Source: Sipunculus nudus (Eukaryota; Annelida; Sipuncula; Golfingiida; Sipunculidae). Taken from it: 64,000 nt of DNA. The stretch lies in contig CM049313.1 in NCBI GenBank assembly GCA_026874595.1, forward strand, positions 59,851,159-59,915,158, written 5' to 3'. A program made the translations under genes and the position numbers. Every line of letters starts with the position of its first letter. The stretch's first letter is position 1. Below, one piece after another: positions 1 through 14,170 of this stretch. The notes below the pieces were generated by a model that did not search any database, was not told where the DNA came from, and saw only the letters and a list, made by a program, of their open reading frames with translations.

Positions 1-2085
1 TTAAATTATATTATTGATGGTTAAGAGGACTAACATACCATAGCTGGTTTAATTTAACATACAATAGCTGGTTTATCATACTAAATAATCTTATTAACAT
101 ATCTGTACTTCAGGTGTAGTATTTTTGATGATGGGAATAATCTTGAACCTATTAATTTAAATGGTGATACCAGCTTTATATTTTCCCTTACACCCTGGAA
201 GTAACTTTGGTTTACACCAGTCTTTAGCTGAGAAATTTCATGCAGGAAAATATACAGCTTCATCAGAAAATAAAATACCAAAATTCATGTGCTATACTAC
301 CTTACAGGTAACAATTAAGGTTCCCTGTTTTTATCACAATTTTGATCTTCCCACTTAGTGCTAAACATGGGAGCCATGTGTCACAGGTGTAGATCACCTG
401 AAAACAATTAATTACAGTTAGATTAATACAACCTGCTCTCCTCAGGAAAACAATCAAAAATACTATTAAGGTTCAGTATGACTTGGCAATATTGTCACCT
501 GATGTGAGTATGGTAGTTTTGATCAGATAGATACAGGTTTATGAGAGGAGAATGGGTAGGCTCCAAGCAGATCACTTGAGGCTCAACTGTTGCTGGGTTG
601 ATTGGCCTGTGCAGGCTCTCCCCTCCAGCCTGACTGCAAAAATCAATAATACAGTCTGTCTCATCCAGCCAGTCAGTCAACATCAGGGCTGGCTTCCTCC
701 CTTGCCCTTCTTCCTTTATATCCATTCCCTCACATGCATCAGGAGTGCCACCAGCGACTGATCTGTTTGCCTCTAGGTCCAGTATTTTTTATCTGCAGGA
801 CCATCCTGTAATCTTTTTATCCATGGGACCAGTAATTTATCTTTTTTTCTTGTAGAAAGACACTGCATACTAATCCATGGGACCAACCATTGATTTTTTT
901 CCCCATTTCTGTGACCATCCAAAGGTTTCTCACATACCAGTCTTATTGACTTTATTACTTGTGTAACCCTCTTGTAATTTTTTTATCATTGGGATCATTT
1001 ACCCATTGGACCAGCCATTGATTTTTTTATCCAAAGGACCAATCATCATTATTTTACCCCTATCAATGCAAATACACAGGCTTCTGTTATGCCTGAATGG
1101 CCAGATGGCAGGCCAGAGTGGTTCTTTAAATCCTTGGTTTTGTGATTTATAGATGTTTACATGATCAGCAGAGCTGGTGTTGGTAATATTTTACTGCTAC
1201 AGCCATGCAGTGATAAAAAGGATGCATCCCTAAATGATATATAAAAGCAAGATGCAAACTCAAGGTTAAACCTGCTTGGGTGGGAAGAGATTGTCCACAA
1301 TAGATGCACACATAATGGCATTACCCCCACTGAGTCATACATATCTGGAATCGAGTCTGTGCCGAGATCCCATTGTATGCTCCACTGTTACCATTCATAA
1401 CATTCATTATAAGCACAGATGCAATACAATTGCAGGAATTCCTTCACATCTGAAATCTGGGCAGCCTGATGTGACCTGACACAGCCACGGATGAACCTAC
1501 AGAGACTAATGACCCTTACTTCAAATGTTCACCAAATGTTGTTCCCACTGAATCCTGGGAAAGACTGCAAACTTTGAAGATCTTTGACTTCATCTGGTCC
1601 ACAATCTAATCATTACAGACATTGTATCAATACTTATATTCAAAGTAGATATCTATAACTGTTGTATTATCAGAATATATCTTTTTTGTTAACAATTTAC
1701 AGGTCAAACCATGTGTGAAGTTATATGAGAGTGCCTGCATCAGAAAATAAAATATATGGTGCTACCTGCACCTTGTCTCACTGACCTTATTTACTGTGTT
1801 TAAAACCTGAAGGCAGATTCAAGCCATGTTAACATGACCTTTGCCCTTCAGTCTGGGGGCTGATTAGGAGCTGGTGTATTTCATCCAGGTGTGGACTGTA
1901 AATCATTGTCTCCATGAAAGAATGTAGAAAACCAACCTACTTACGTCCTTTGTGCTGTTGGTAATAGTCTATATATATCTAAAGTAAACAAGACTACAAA
2001 TAAATTAAATATTTCAAAACATGAATCATCCAAAAATTATTCAATTCTGATCCCAAATCATATGTATACACAAATGCCATAATGG
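1..2085. other. Non-coding stretch, nothing recognised
   Basis: No exon-like frame with splice sites. Between about 770 and 1,050 a degenerate phrase (CCATGGGACCA..., GGACCAGCCATTGATTTTTT) recurs several times, suggesting an old tandem or dispersed repeat. Confidence 0.5.
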
Positions 2086-2088
2086 TCA

Positions 2089-2272
2089 TGATATAAGACG
2101 TTTAAATCCAAAGATACAGGTAATCCTCTCAAGGTCTCCACTGTAGGGTGCAACTGTTGAAGCAGCCCTTAGTGTTTTTTTGCACATAAACTCCCACATA
2201 TTGTGCAGCACTGCCCGAGGGCTGTCATTACACACCACTTCCAGCACTGCATGTACTTCTGCAGCTTCTGGG
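2089..2272 (-). pseudogene. Possible terminal coding exon or gene relic, unrecognised
   Basis: On the minus strand a pyrimidine-rich tract ending CCCAG (about 2,273) precedes an open stretch reading EAAEVHAVLEVVCNDSPR, AVLHNMWEFMCKKTLRAAST and on to a TGA near 2,089. Residue composition is protein-like, but I do not recognise the family. The frame also stays open further upstream. It may be an isolated exon, an exon relic or chance. Confidence 0.2.
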
Positions 2273-2700
2273 AAGCCAAACAGCCAGCAGTAAAAGAAAC
2301 AGGCAGCCTGAAGCCTCAATGGACGCCCTGACCCAGTTCTGAAGAGAAAGGTGAAGCTGAACCGGGGAAGTGAAAGAAACCCAGGGTACACAGCTAGGGC
2401 TGAAACGGGTACCCCACTCAGACTCAAGTATTCATTACCATGGCAACACTGTAAAGTTTAACTGACATCTGTTTATCTATGCAAAACATACATAAATTTT
2501 ACTTCGTGACTCCAAACGAAGGAACAGATATAGATATTAAAATTAAACAAGTGGAAAAATCCATTTGAAAACATATAACTAATAAATGTGAGTCTCTTCG
2601 AAATAAACTGTACAGTATGATTATAACTTCGATAATGAATAAATAGGCCGAGACTACCAGTAAATTTACACTAATTTTCATATATGGGTTTACATACACG

Positions 2701-2733
2701 AGTACTCGAGTCCAAATTTTGGACTCGAGTACT
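2701..2733. repeat. 33-nt perfect palindrome
   Basis: Two 16-nt arms (AGTACTCGAGTCCAAA and its complement) flank a single T. A third partial copy in the same style (GGACTCAAGTACTCTAGTACT-like, about 2,750-2,770) follows. This could extrude as a cruciform. Confidence 0.8.
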
Positions 2734-2821
2734 AGGTAAGTATTACCCGGACTCAAGTACTCTAGTACTCCTTTCAGCCCTAAACACAGCAACCATCAGC
2801 AGAAACAATGGACACACTAAA

Positions 2822-2934
2822 ACAAGCTGGAATTGATCCAGCCTAAACCCCAATCAGGATTTGGTCTGGACCAATCGTCAATTGGTCCAGATCGGGATCT
2901 GGGCCATGCCATAGATACTAAAATTCCAGCTTGT
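2822..2934. repeat. Nested inverted repeat (foldback)
   Basis: Outer arms ACAAGCTGGAATT (2,822-2,834) and its complement (2,922-2,934) enclose inner arms GGTCTGGACCAAT (2,863-2,875) and ATTGGTCCAGA (2,881-2,891). The whole folds as a two-stem hairpin, typical of a small foldback or MITE relic. Confidence 0.7.
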
Positions 2935-5900
2935 GCCTGATTGAGATTCCATGGCAGACTAGAGCAGGCTTTTGGTGTAAACATTATATTCCATCAGGTT
3001 AAGACTTGAAAATCATACACAATGTTGTGTGAAATTTTTTTTTTTATATTTATATATGTAATATTAATGTTAATATATAATTTGATATATGCATTATATA
3101 GTTGAAAATGATGATAAGAGAAGTTATAAATTGTTGGTTTTCATAAAATCAGGATTTTTCCCTTGAATGTAAGCTGTTCATGAGTTGATACAAGTTAAGA
3201 ATATCCATATTTGAAAACTTGGGAATGAAGACTTTTATATGATACTTAATTTCTTATATATGTCATCCATCTAAAAATTTATTCTACCTACAAAACACAT
3301 CAAATATATACACTTATTTACATAGCTTAAACTAGTTCAATTGTTATATGAAAAAATTGAATAAACAATATGATAAAAATACTGGAGATAAAGATTAAGC
3401 TTGAAAAATAATAAAAGGACTTGAATAAAAATTCAAATAAATACTCAATCACTCAATTAATTCAAACTTAAATATTAGTTAAGTTATTAAGGAAGAATAA
3501 TTAACACTGACAACAAACTAAATTAAGATCTGTCATTACTTAATAAAATATAATTTCAGACATCCTGTCAGGGATATAGGCATGCTCTGAATCTACCGTA
3601 GGTCTGGGCTGACCTGAACCATGATAAGTTCAGACATGAACTCACTCTTCTTTCCTATATATGAATTGTGAATGTAGATCATAACAACTTTACTGCTTTG
3701 AATAACAGTGTGATTATTGGTTACTTTTATAACTTAAGATTAATTTCAACAATGATTTCAAGCACAAATAGTAGGAATCTGACAGGCTGTGTTGGTACTC
3801 ATTATAAATAAGTATCCCTTCCAACTTGGGTCAATCCACAATTGGGAAATAGGAACCCTGAACACGGTCTCCTTTTAACTAATCCAATTTCTGTTTAAAT
3901 TTTCCGTTTTCTTTCAGATTTACTGTTATAAAGCAGTTTGTTCCCAAGCTGTGCTATCTGCATTTGAAACAAATAAACTTGTAATAACATGAATAATTAA
4001 GGCCAAACAGTCACCATTACAGTAATCATTAAATATTAAACATTTATAATTCATTTGATTGGTTCAGTAATGGTCACATGATAATTATGGCCTTGACATT
4101 TTAGAAATTTACTGGAACAAGTCCTGAGACAAATGCCATGCATGAAGAAGAATCTGACCTTCAAATATTCAAGACCTGCACTCCTGGAGTGAATATAATT
4201 GTTTATATATGAACTCTCAATAATAAATTCCCTCTGGTTCCCTCAAGAGGGTAATAAACTGCACTATATAATCCACTGTATTAATAATGTATAACCATAA
4301 ACCAAAAGGAAAGAAATACACCATGCACATTATGAATACATCATAAATTTAATGCACCCTGGTAATGTCCAATTATGTTATGAAGAAATTTGTCTAAAGA
4401 TGAAACTGTCCCTGTGTTCTCTTGGGTATATGGTGTTAAATGTATTATGGGATAACAATAAAAGACAAGGATAATGGTCACTGGTTGGTTTTACCCCTTC
4501 ATTGTTCATAAATATAATCATTTGGTGTGAAATGAACGATAGGTTATAATATTCATCCTTGGATGATTAATGCAATGTCTAAAATTCACAATTTGCTCAT
4601 TTGCTCTTAACATATTTCTTTTTTATTCTAATTTTCAATATATTACCCAGACATGCATGTGAAATAATAAAATACAATTTCAGTTTAATGGTTCTAATTT
4701 GATAATGACATCATGCAATATCAATATTAAATTTTGCCCCTTCATTGCACCACTAATGTATTAAGAAATCAGAAACTGGATTGAAATATATATTTGTACA
4801 GGAAATTAATCCATTATTTTTATTCACTCCCATCTGTTGGATAACATTTCAGAGGAAGCCCCTTTTTTTCATTTAATTTAGCTACACCTTGTTCAAAATG
4901 TTAGAGGACTTTCTGTATATTATACAAAACCACTGATTGGTCCTAGTATGTCAAATATACATCTGTACAAAACTTGCCCCAACAGTGAATAACACAAAGT
5001 TACATGACCGAAGCAGAGATATTAAAATGACAAATGATTTTAAAGGATCTACCTTTTATGTATAAATACACTGTTTGAGACACTAAATCAGAGACACACT
5101 AAATACACTAAATCAAAGATACACTAAAACAAAGATACACTAAATCAAAATTATACTAAATCAAAGATACACTAAATCAGAGATACACTAAATCAAAGAT
5201 ATCTGAAGGAAAATTTATAATCTGGCCTGGACAAGCAATATCCAACAAGAAAAACAAGATTTAAAAGTAAACATGTTGAAAACAAGACACAGTAAATCAC
5301 TAAATGGGGTTAATTAGACCACATATATACTGCCCAGCAGCTTGATAAAAAGGAAATTAATACTGAATTTTATTCAATGAATTACAAAATGAAGTGAGGC
5401 AGATGAAAGAATACCAAAGAAGTTTAAGAAAGAGACACAAGAGAGATGCCAATGGGATTATCAAGGTAGTTCATGAATAATTACAGGTAAAGAAGGCTGT
5501 GTGGAGGTTGTTTGTCTGCTTGGAGAGTGACAGGGCTCGTAGCTTGGCTGCAGCTGCTAGGGACGAACAAATGGAGCTAGTGGAAAAGCTTTCAAAACAT
5601 GAAATGGATTTCAGTGGGAAGCATAACAGAGTGAGTCACAGTCAGTGGTCCCGATGGAACACGACCCTGAATTATTGATCCAGTCCAGTCCCATAACACT
5701 GTAACACAGTCCAGAAACGTTGTATTTTCTCCCTTCCATTGGCTCTAGGGAATGCCTGACTTGGCAAAAACTGCTCACAGGGAAGGCTTATTTCTCAAAC
5801 TGCAAAGACCATCTGACTTTTAGTAAATCATCAGTACTAGAGTTAAGTTTGGAGATGCTTTGCCAGTCTTGGTCTCGGCCAGGAGGTGATAGATGACCCT

Positions 5901-6750
5901 AGTATTGGATGGCCTTCATGATACAGATAAAATATTTAACATGTCGTAAATCAACATTTAGAATGGCAGCCTGGGATACATAAATCCTACTTAATCAAAT
6001 ATTTAAAATTAATCATCCCCATGGATTCCATCGTTAACAACTAATTCTGCTGAAGCAAAAGTTTTTTATTACAGTTTAAAGGTATGACTTGATTTCATGA
6101 AAATAAATATTTGTCCACAGGTGCTCCCGTAACTTATTACTAATGGATCAAGATATATAAAATATTAAGAAACAGGTTGACATCCAAGGAACGTGTCTGA
6201 TATTTCTGTAATAGTCTGACAAGTCTGGAAAGTAGCTGTTTACCCTATAATGAAATTCCAAATGTGCATGTTAAACTTTACATAGCAGTTTTGAAATTTA
6301 ATACAGAAAAGAACAAGAGGACAGTATACATACCAGGACTTAATTTATTTCCAAAATAATATATGTTAAGTCATAAACACAGTATATATAGGACAACTCA
6401 GCCAGAGCTTCAAAGGGAAAATGTTGATATGTCAACAGAGCCCAAGAGATTCTTTTTAATTGTCTTAACTACAGTTTCTGGTTTTTTATTTATTTCTGAA
6501 TGTTTCAGGCCTGCGTGTAATGGTATTAATAATATCAAATATTTATTTTACATTTTTTTACAAATATGGCCTTTAAAGATGATACAGATTAAATATTTCC
6601 TTTACATTTAACCCACTTTTGGGGAAGCATAATTCAAGTTTCCACAGGAATTAAACCTTTGGCCTTTAATTTAACTGATGCATAAGAATATTTAATATTT
6701 TTTTATTCTATTTCCAACATTTCTGGTCAGAGTTATATAGAATGGTTAAA
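2935..6750. other. AT-rich non-coding DNA
   Basis: No gene seen. Contains a minisatellite at about 5,078-5,202 (listed separately); otherwise no recognisable element. Confidence 0.5.
5078..5202. repeat. Minisatellite, about 16-bp unit
   Basis: Degenerate tandem copies of ACACTAAATCAAAGAT (roughly seven or eight, some shortened). Confidence 0.8.
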
Positions 6751-8462
6751 CTAGAATACGGGTAGTCGACAAGCGACTACTTGTATTCGCCTAAATCAGA
6801 GTGGAACGGGTGAAGTGTTGCATATCAGCATGGATGTCTGCAGCCAAATTGTGTATGTAGGTTGCGCTACCTACCAAAAAATCCAGAAAGCCGTCCAAGT
6901 TGTATACATATGCAAAATTTAAGGCAGATAAGTCAAACCACTATATTGTATATGAGTGATTTTTGCCCTTGGCAGACAAACAGATGGACGCTGTGCAAAA
7001 AAGGGTTGCAGGTGGCGCCACCAGTTTAGCGTATGATAAAGAGCTTTGTGAGAACTATACACATGCAAAATTTTGGCCCAATTGGTCAAACGGTTCCCTA
7101 GATATGAGCTTGGATGTCTGCAGCGTAAACTTGATTGTAGGTGGCGCCACCTGTCATAAAATCAGAAAAGCTATCCAGGATGTATAAGCATGCAGAATTT
7201 CAGGTGAATTAGTCAAACCACTGCAGAGATATGAGTGATTTTAACCCAAGGCAGACGAACAGCTGGACACTGTGCAAACATGGTTGCAGGTGGCGCCACC
7301 ATTTTTTTGTGTATGTTATAAAGCTCTCCAAGGGCTACATTTGTGCAAAAAAATTTTCCTGATCAATCAAACGGTTCCTGAGATATGAGCTTGGATGTCT
7401 GCAGCGTAAACATGAATGTAGGTGGCGCCACCTGTCATAAAATCAGAAAAGCTATCCAGGATGTATACGCATGCCAAATTTCAGGTGAATTAGTCAAGTC
7501 ACTGCAGAGATATGAGTGATTTTAACCCAAGGCAGACAAACAGATGGACACTGTACAAACATGGTTGCAGGTAGCGGCACCATTTTTGGTGTATGTTATA
7601 AAGCTCTCCAAGGGCTACATTTGTGCAAAAGAATTTTCCTGATCGGTCAAACGGTTCCCGAGATATGAGCTTGGATGTCTGCAGCGTAAACGTGAATGTA
7701 GGTGGCGCCACCTGTCATAAAATCAGATAAGCTATCCAGGATGTATACGCATGCCAAATTTCAGGTGAATTAGTCAAGTCACTGCAGAGATATGAGTGAT
7801 TTTAACCCAAGGCAGACGAACAGATGGACACTGTGCAAACATGGTTGCAGGTGGCGCCACCATTTTTGGTGTATGTTATAAAGCTCTCCAAGGGCTACAT
7901 TTGTGCAAAAGAATTTTCCTGATCGGTCAAACGGTTCCCGAGATATGAGCTTGGATGTCTGCAGCGTCAACGTGAATGTAGGTGGCGCCACCTGTCATAA
8001 AATCAGAAAAGCTATCCAGGATGTTTGCGCATGCCAAATTTCAGGTGAATTAGTCAAGTCACTGCAGAGATATGAGTGATTTTAACCCAAGGCAGACGAA
8101 CAGATGGACACTGTGCAAACATGGTTGCAGGTGGCGCCATCATTTTTGGTGTATGTTATAAAGCTCTCCGAGGGCTACATTTGTGCAAAAAAATTTTCCT
8201 GATTGGTCAAACGGTTCCCGAGATATGTGGGTTTATGTGTGGAAACAGACGCACAAACGGACGCAGAGCGCAGAGGAAAGGTCAGAGGTCAAAACAAAAT
8301 CGGGGCGCAGCAGTTCACATGTGACCCGAACATAATCCCAGGTTTCGGAAAATTCCGCCCAGCGGTTACGGAGGAGTTCTCCGGACACCTACGCGGCTGC
8401 GGCGGCGGCGGCGACCAGCTGAAAACATAGTATCCGCAAAACTCTGTTTTGGCGGATACAAT
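6751..8462 (-). mobile_element. Helitron-like non-autonomous element, copy A
   Basis: Read on the minus strand it starts ATTGTATCCGCC, with a 5' hairpin (GTATCCGC...GCGGATAC at about 8,430-8,459). It continues through a GCC-rich tract (about 8,396-8,412) and about five dimeric 280-bp tandem units, each with two GGTGGCGCCACC-type palindromes. It ends with a GTAGTCG/CGACTAC hairpin (6,762-6,780) and CTAG (6,751-6,754) followed by TT. Both ends match copies B and C. A hairpin just before CTRR is the Helitron 3' signature. Tandem cores are typical of pearl/HINE elements. No transposase or helicase is encoded. Confidence 0.75.
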
Positions 8463-11400
8463 TAATATTTGTTAATATTATGTTCTCCTTTATTTTCGAT
8501 CATACTTTATGTCAGGTAACAAGGAAATAACAAGTGATGGATCCAGACATGTTCCTAACATGTTTCATGTGAATTCTGTACAATTCACAATGGATGCAAC
8601 CCACAGTTACACTATGTAAGGACACAATGCTGAACTCAGAAGGATGCATCTATCCCACTTGATCCTCATAAAGCAAGAGATATGCCCCAAATTTCCTACC
8701 AGGTAATAGATTCATCATGACTAGAGAGGGAAGTGCCCCTTGCCATGCTACGCCCGCTTAATAATCCTATTTAGTCTGGGCAGTATGTTCCAAAAGCAAA
8801 GCCTGCTGGGGAAAAAATGCCACCACCTGTCAATCTGTTGGCATAAACAGGAAGTGCTTCACCCAGCAGCATTTTGCAATGACTGTGTCACACAGCCGAG
8901 TCTGACAGGTGGTGAAATTACCTTAAAGTATCCAGTTCCAGCTCATCACGGAACTGTTTGCCGAGTGTAACTGTACCATAAACTAAATATAAAACACACA
9001 GTTATTAGTATGGATATAAGCTAAAAGGAAGTATGGTGTACTGTAAGTGGCGGTAGTTGTGAAACATGACCCTAATAATCATTAAACATACACAGCCATC
9101 ACAAGTCAATTTGTTAATCTTGCATGGCATTCCTGCTTATCTCAAGTATAAAGAACACTTAGCAAATTATTCTATGAGCAACCAATTTATGCAAAAGTGG
9201 TAAAAACTCTGTGATCCCTGTTCAGGTTTATGCAATATACCCTTTAATCCCTGTTCAGTTTGCAAAAAAAAATGGCAATATGAGTGAAACAATTTTGTGG
9301 TTTTGAAACTCTATGAACCAACAATCATACATTCCCCCCCCCCCCCCCCCCCCTTCCAAGTTATTTGTGGTTTTAGTTCTTTGTGGCGTGACTGGTTGTT
9401 TACTGAAATTTTAAATTTCTGTTTTTTTGCACTCTGTTATAACAATGAGGTCAACAACTATCAAAGCCACTGATGAATCCAGGTGAAACCTGTACCTCCT
9501 TTGTGAAGGTAATAACAAAATTGTCCCAACAAATCATTATGTCCTAACTAACTAAAGAATAGTCTGCATGTCAAACCGGGTTGTCTGACACTAATGAGGC
9601 AATAGGTGCATTTTGGAACACAACACAAACCATGTGAGCCAAAAAAATATGGAAGCTTATTGACACACTCATATTTATAAGTAGCATTTTTTTCCCAAAA
9701 TGGAGCTTAAAAATATTTGAGAGTTAACTTCTTAAAGCACCCATGAGGTGGTCTGACCTTTTTTATTGAGATATTATTGTGATCACTAACTGCACTAAGA
9801 GACCCTTAATCACTCTTGCCCAACCTTCTACCTGAAAACTCAAGGGTTGCCCAGTTTCACATCTCCAGCTGTCACCAGGAGCATGATGGGAAGGCAAATA
9901 ATTCATTCTGACATTCCATGCACTCACACACAGGCTGGAGGAATATTGCTGGAAAACAAACCAGTTTTCTGCAAACATTCCCTAAGGCATGTGACATTTA
10001 TGGACTCTTGGTAAATCAGGACTCACTGAATTGACTGGCTTCTGTTGTGTGACTATTTTTTATGTGAGGAATCATCAGAATACGGCTCTTAGAATACGGC
10101 TCTCAGATCTTGTGTCTACATTTTTTTATGCAAGGTGCCAGGTCTCCAAGTTTTCTGGAAATAACCCTCATAGAATAATCCACAAGGTTATATTAGTTCC
10201 ATAAACTTAAAGTTATATATTACATGTATAAAATTTCTGTGTACAAGTGAAAATTACACCACATCCCTCGTATATCACTAGATTGATTCTAATTTGTTCG
10301 AATAAATTTCAAATGCCTACACCATTATGTCAAAACTTAGAAGACATGGAATGGACAGAGATACAGCTCAACTATTTTATAGGTTCAATGACTGTTTGAG
10401 TAAATATTGATAAAGACAGGGAATAATGGCTCAAATTTAGAAAACAGACTCAGTGTCTTTCTGTTATCTGTCCACCTTAATAAAGAGAAATTATTCAGCT
10501 GGAACTTATTGGTATATCATATCTCAACTTTCCAAAAACTGTCTGGGTCCTGGTTTCTTATAACTTTATATGGTACAGCTTCAAGATTAACAAGAGTACA
10601 AGTTAAGGTCATAGTCAATATTCCCATGGTCTTCTAGTAATAATTTACATTGCATAACCAGCTGCTCTACATACAACCCTGTATCACAACATACACATTC
10701 ATGTTTTGTAATTTGATACAATACCACCCTGTGAGAAGAGACACTTGGCACACCAGGAAACCACTCATCAGGGTGGGGTTCATATCATTCTCCAACACTG
10801 GTAGCTAGCTACTAAGTCTGCCAAACAATGATGGGGAGAATTCAGTCTTTTTTGTCAAGTTCTTTCTAAAAATATGGCCATTAGGATATGTGATTAAGTA
10901 TATAAAAGCTGTATTTACTTTTGTATATGAATGTGTTATAATAAACTTATTTCCATCCTGAAGACTTATTTCCATCCTGAAGACATCCACTTTAAGGCAC
11001 ATTTTAAATCTTCCAGTTATGAGCGTTTTTTTTTATTTTAGGCATATCTTTTTTTATTTTAAGGACACAGTTTCAGGCACTTATGGAATACTCTATACAG
11101 AAAATTGTACATTTGTTCTAACAATCATGGATAAATTAAAGGCAAATCTTTCTGTGTCTTCTTTGTTCAAGGGAAACCTCTTTCACAGAGCTCTGGGTCA
11201 CCACCACACTGACTGGAGCTTCACTAAGCTAGAATCAGTGAGAATCCCTTCCAAATAAGGTCATCAGATGGCCTCTGCTTGTAACAACATATAAAGCAGG
11301 GCCATACAGCAGAATTATAGTAATGGCTTGGCATACTCTATACATTGAGGTTTCAGGACCAAGATAAGACACATAATGACTGGAAAAAACAGCTTAAAAC

Positions 11401-13945
11401 CAGGAAATATTGCGGTGTTATGTCATGTTACAGTAATGTTGGTCACAAATCACTCCGTATCACTCACGCGGTAATTTATGTTTTATCAGGATACTGTGAT
11501 TTTAATGCTTTGACATTAGCTGAATACTTCTGTTAGGAATAATAAATGAAGCTTAGGTTGCATTTCTGAATAAATTATAATACATGCATACATAACACAC
11601 AATTGTTATTATACTATACTGACACCAGCATGAGCCAGTTTTACCACACAAGTGCAAGACACAAAAGGATACAATGTACAGAGCTTTTTTGCCTACTTGT
11701 GTACGTGTGTATAATAGTAAAATTAACCTTTAACATGGTTTGCCCTACATTTTCTGTTGGTGTCATGCTTTTCTAGTACACAGGACCTATTTCATTATCT
11801 GGGCTAGAACTTAATCAGTCTCATGATTTGACTGGTGACCTTGTTCAACCACAATGTATGGTTTTGTCTTTCATGAGTTATGATAATCAGTTAAATGACC
11901 TTCAGAGGTTATACTGCATGGTTATAAAATCTGGGTATGATCCTGCTTATTTTTTTGTTTGTAACATCCTCTTACATTTTTTTCTATAAATATTTTATTA
12001 TTTAAGTCCCTGATTAAACAGCAAGGATTATCATCTGGACTGTGTATCCTGCATGAGGAAAATTAACCAATCAGCAACTCAGAAGTGTAGAATGTTTATT
12101 AACCATCCAATCAAAAACTCCCATATGAAATATGTATATGAACTATCCAATCAGCATCTCTTAAATTAAATATGTATACTAACCTTCTGGAAGTGGACTA
12201 AGATGACAATTTTCTTAAATACTTGTAATTACCATGCAAGCCTCTTTCAACCAAGCTTCAGCTGTGATGTAGAGCCTTGCATAATTCCATGATATTTATA
12301 ACCAGGTAATAATGATGAAACATTATGTGTTATACAATGGTATGCAACCTTACAAAACAACATTGATACCCATATTGCTAATTACTTCATGTTATTTACA
12401 AGACCAACTGCCTTATTTGGCTAACATTTGAAACTTTGCTGTTCACAATTTGTACCATTTGGAAAGAATAAGGTATTAATCCATGTTTAGATGTGGTCAA
12501 CATAAACACACTATACTTATGCATTGTACAAGGTCTCGGGCCCTTACAGACCACATTCACTGACCAGACAGAGCTCTGTAAATACACCTTCATGTGTTCA
12601 AAGGCTCCCTCATATTCAAGAGATCCTACTCCAAGCTCCCCTGCAGGTACAAGTCCACATGTATTAATCCAATAAATACAGATCACAACTTTTGCTATGT
12701 TTGGAGAACTCAGTATACCCCACTTCAAGGCCACTGGCCTGCTCTAGTTCCATGTATTCTGACCATTATCAGATTACACTAACCTGGACATTCCGTAAGT
12801 GTGCTAATCACCATTAAATACTTCACACAGCATACAGTAAACACAGGGAGGTCTGACTTATAGCAGCAGGCACACTATAAGACCAGCCCAATACACCAGT
12901 GTTCCTGACCATTAAAACACTTCTTAATTCCTCAACCCTAAGAGCAAAATCAGCTTATTTTCTAAGCCAAAGCAATACTTTCTACAACCCCAAGCATTCA
13001 AGAAACTGAAAGTGAGGAAAATTTATGAATAAAACATCTAAAACCACACAAGCTTGATATCATACTAGATCAGTAGTCTGAGCCTACATGCATACCTCCA
13101 CCAATAACTTGATCAATGAACTTTCCTGTGTCACTGTGCACGTTGTCTCTGTTCACTCACATGATTTACAGGTGAACCTTGAAAAAGATGGCCCCAATAT
13201 CAATGAATGGCTCAGGTACTTTGCTGGAAATAAGCAACTGACCCATTTTACAACAGAAAAATATCCTTAAAATTGAAAACATATATGGTGTTTCAGATTA
13301 CATCCAAAATTTAATGGATTCTTAATGTTTAATCTAACCGTCCACAAAATTTCATCAAAATCTGTTCATAAATGTTCAAGTGAACTTCACAAGCCAAAGA
13401 AACTATAAATACCTTGCAAATGGCAGAGGTTTTATAAACACAGCAATGCAGAGGTATAAATACAAAAGCTATGGATTTTCATTTATACAAAAAAAACACA
13501 CATGGCCTGATAGCCATGGCAATAAAATATACAGTATCCTGTTTATTTGTTAAAAGGCTAAATAATTAATACATCACGCACTCTGTCAGCCACAAACCTG
13601 TCTATTTATAAGGTTGGTCTACTGTGGGAGAACAGCACTGTGTTTCATAAAATGGGGAAAAATGGCCGTGATAAATCATAAAACATAACAAGAGTTCACA
13701 GCACAAAAGCTCTTGTGAGTGAAAGTCCATACAAATTCCTTGAACAGAACCATACCCTGAGCTAATAAACTCTGAGTAATGAGCTAGTCTATTACAGCAT
13801 TACAGGAACTGCAGCAGAAAGTGCGCAAGCCACACCATCACCATTCTACCTGGTGTGGCATCTACTCGGCCCATTCATAAAACACACGGTAAAAATCTGC
13901 CCTAATGCTTCAGGCAGCAGTTTTTATTTTAATCTACAGGGACAC
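8463..13945. other. Non-coding stretch
   Basis: No gene recognised. Items seen: an inverted repeat CACCACCTGTCA/TGACAGGTGGTG (8,821-8,832 and 8,903-8,914), a 20-C homopolymer (9,334-9,353), and a 19-bp tandem duplication ACTTATTTCCATCCTGAAG (10,945-10,982). Confidence 0.5.
8821..8914. repeat. 12-bp inverted repeat
   Basis: CACCACCTGTCA at 8,821-8,832 and its exact complement at 8,903-8,914, about 70 bp apart. Confidence 0.7.
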
Positions 13946-14170
13946 TCATTCAATGTATGGTGACTGTATAAACACTAGTACTCTTGTAGCACCAGACTCA
14001 AGTTGTGGTACATGTACCAGTGGTTCAGGCTTGAAGAGCAGCATAAACTCCAAAGTCCCCAACCAAACTAAACCACCATCATGCATTAGAACCATTACTT
14101 TTTGCCCGGCTAGCAGGTTACGGCCTATAACGGCACTGTTTCTTTGGACCAGTTTTTTATCACAGTCCAC
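13946..14170 (-). pseudogene. Protein-like open stretch, unrecognised
   Basis: The minus strand reads VDCDKKLVQRNSAVIGRNLL then AGQKVMVLMHDGGLVWLGTL and continues to a TGA. Composition looks coding, but no family is recognised and no donor follows. The opposite strand is also open over the same interval. It may be a transposon-derived relic. Confidence 0.15.

Noticed and set aside
7499-8430. Several open frames of 60-80 codons, repeated in series
   Set aside because: They are translations of the 280-bp tandem repeat; the near-identical peptides recur because the DNA unit does. The same applies to frames at 46.0-48.0 and 50.1-51.1 kb.
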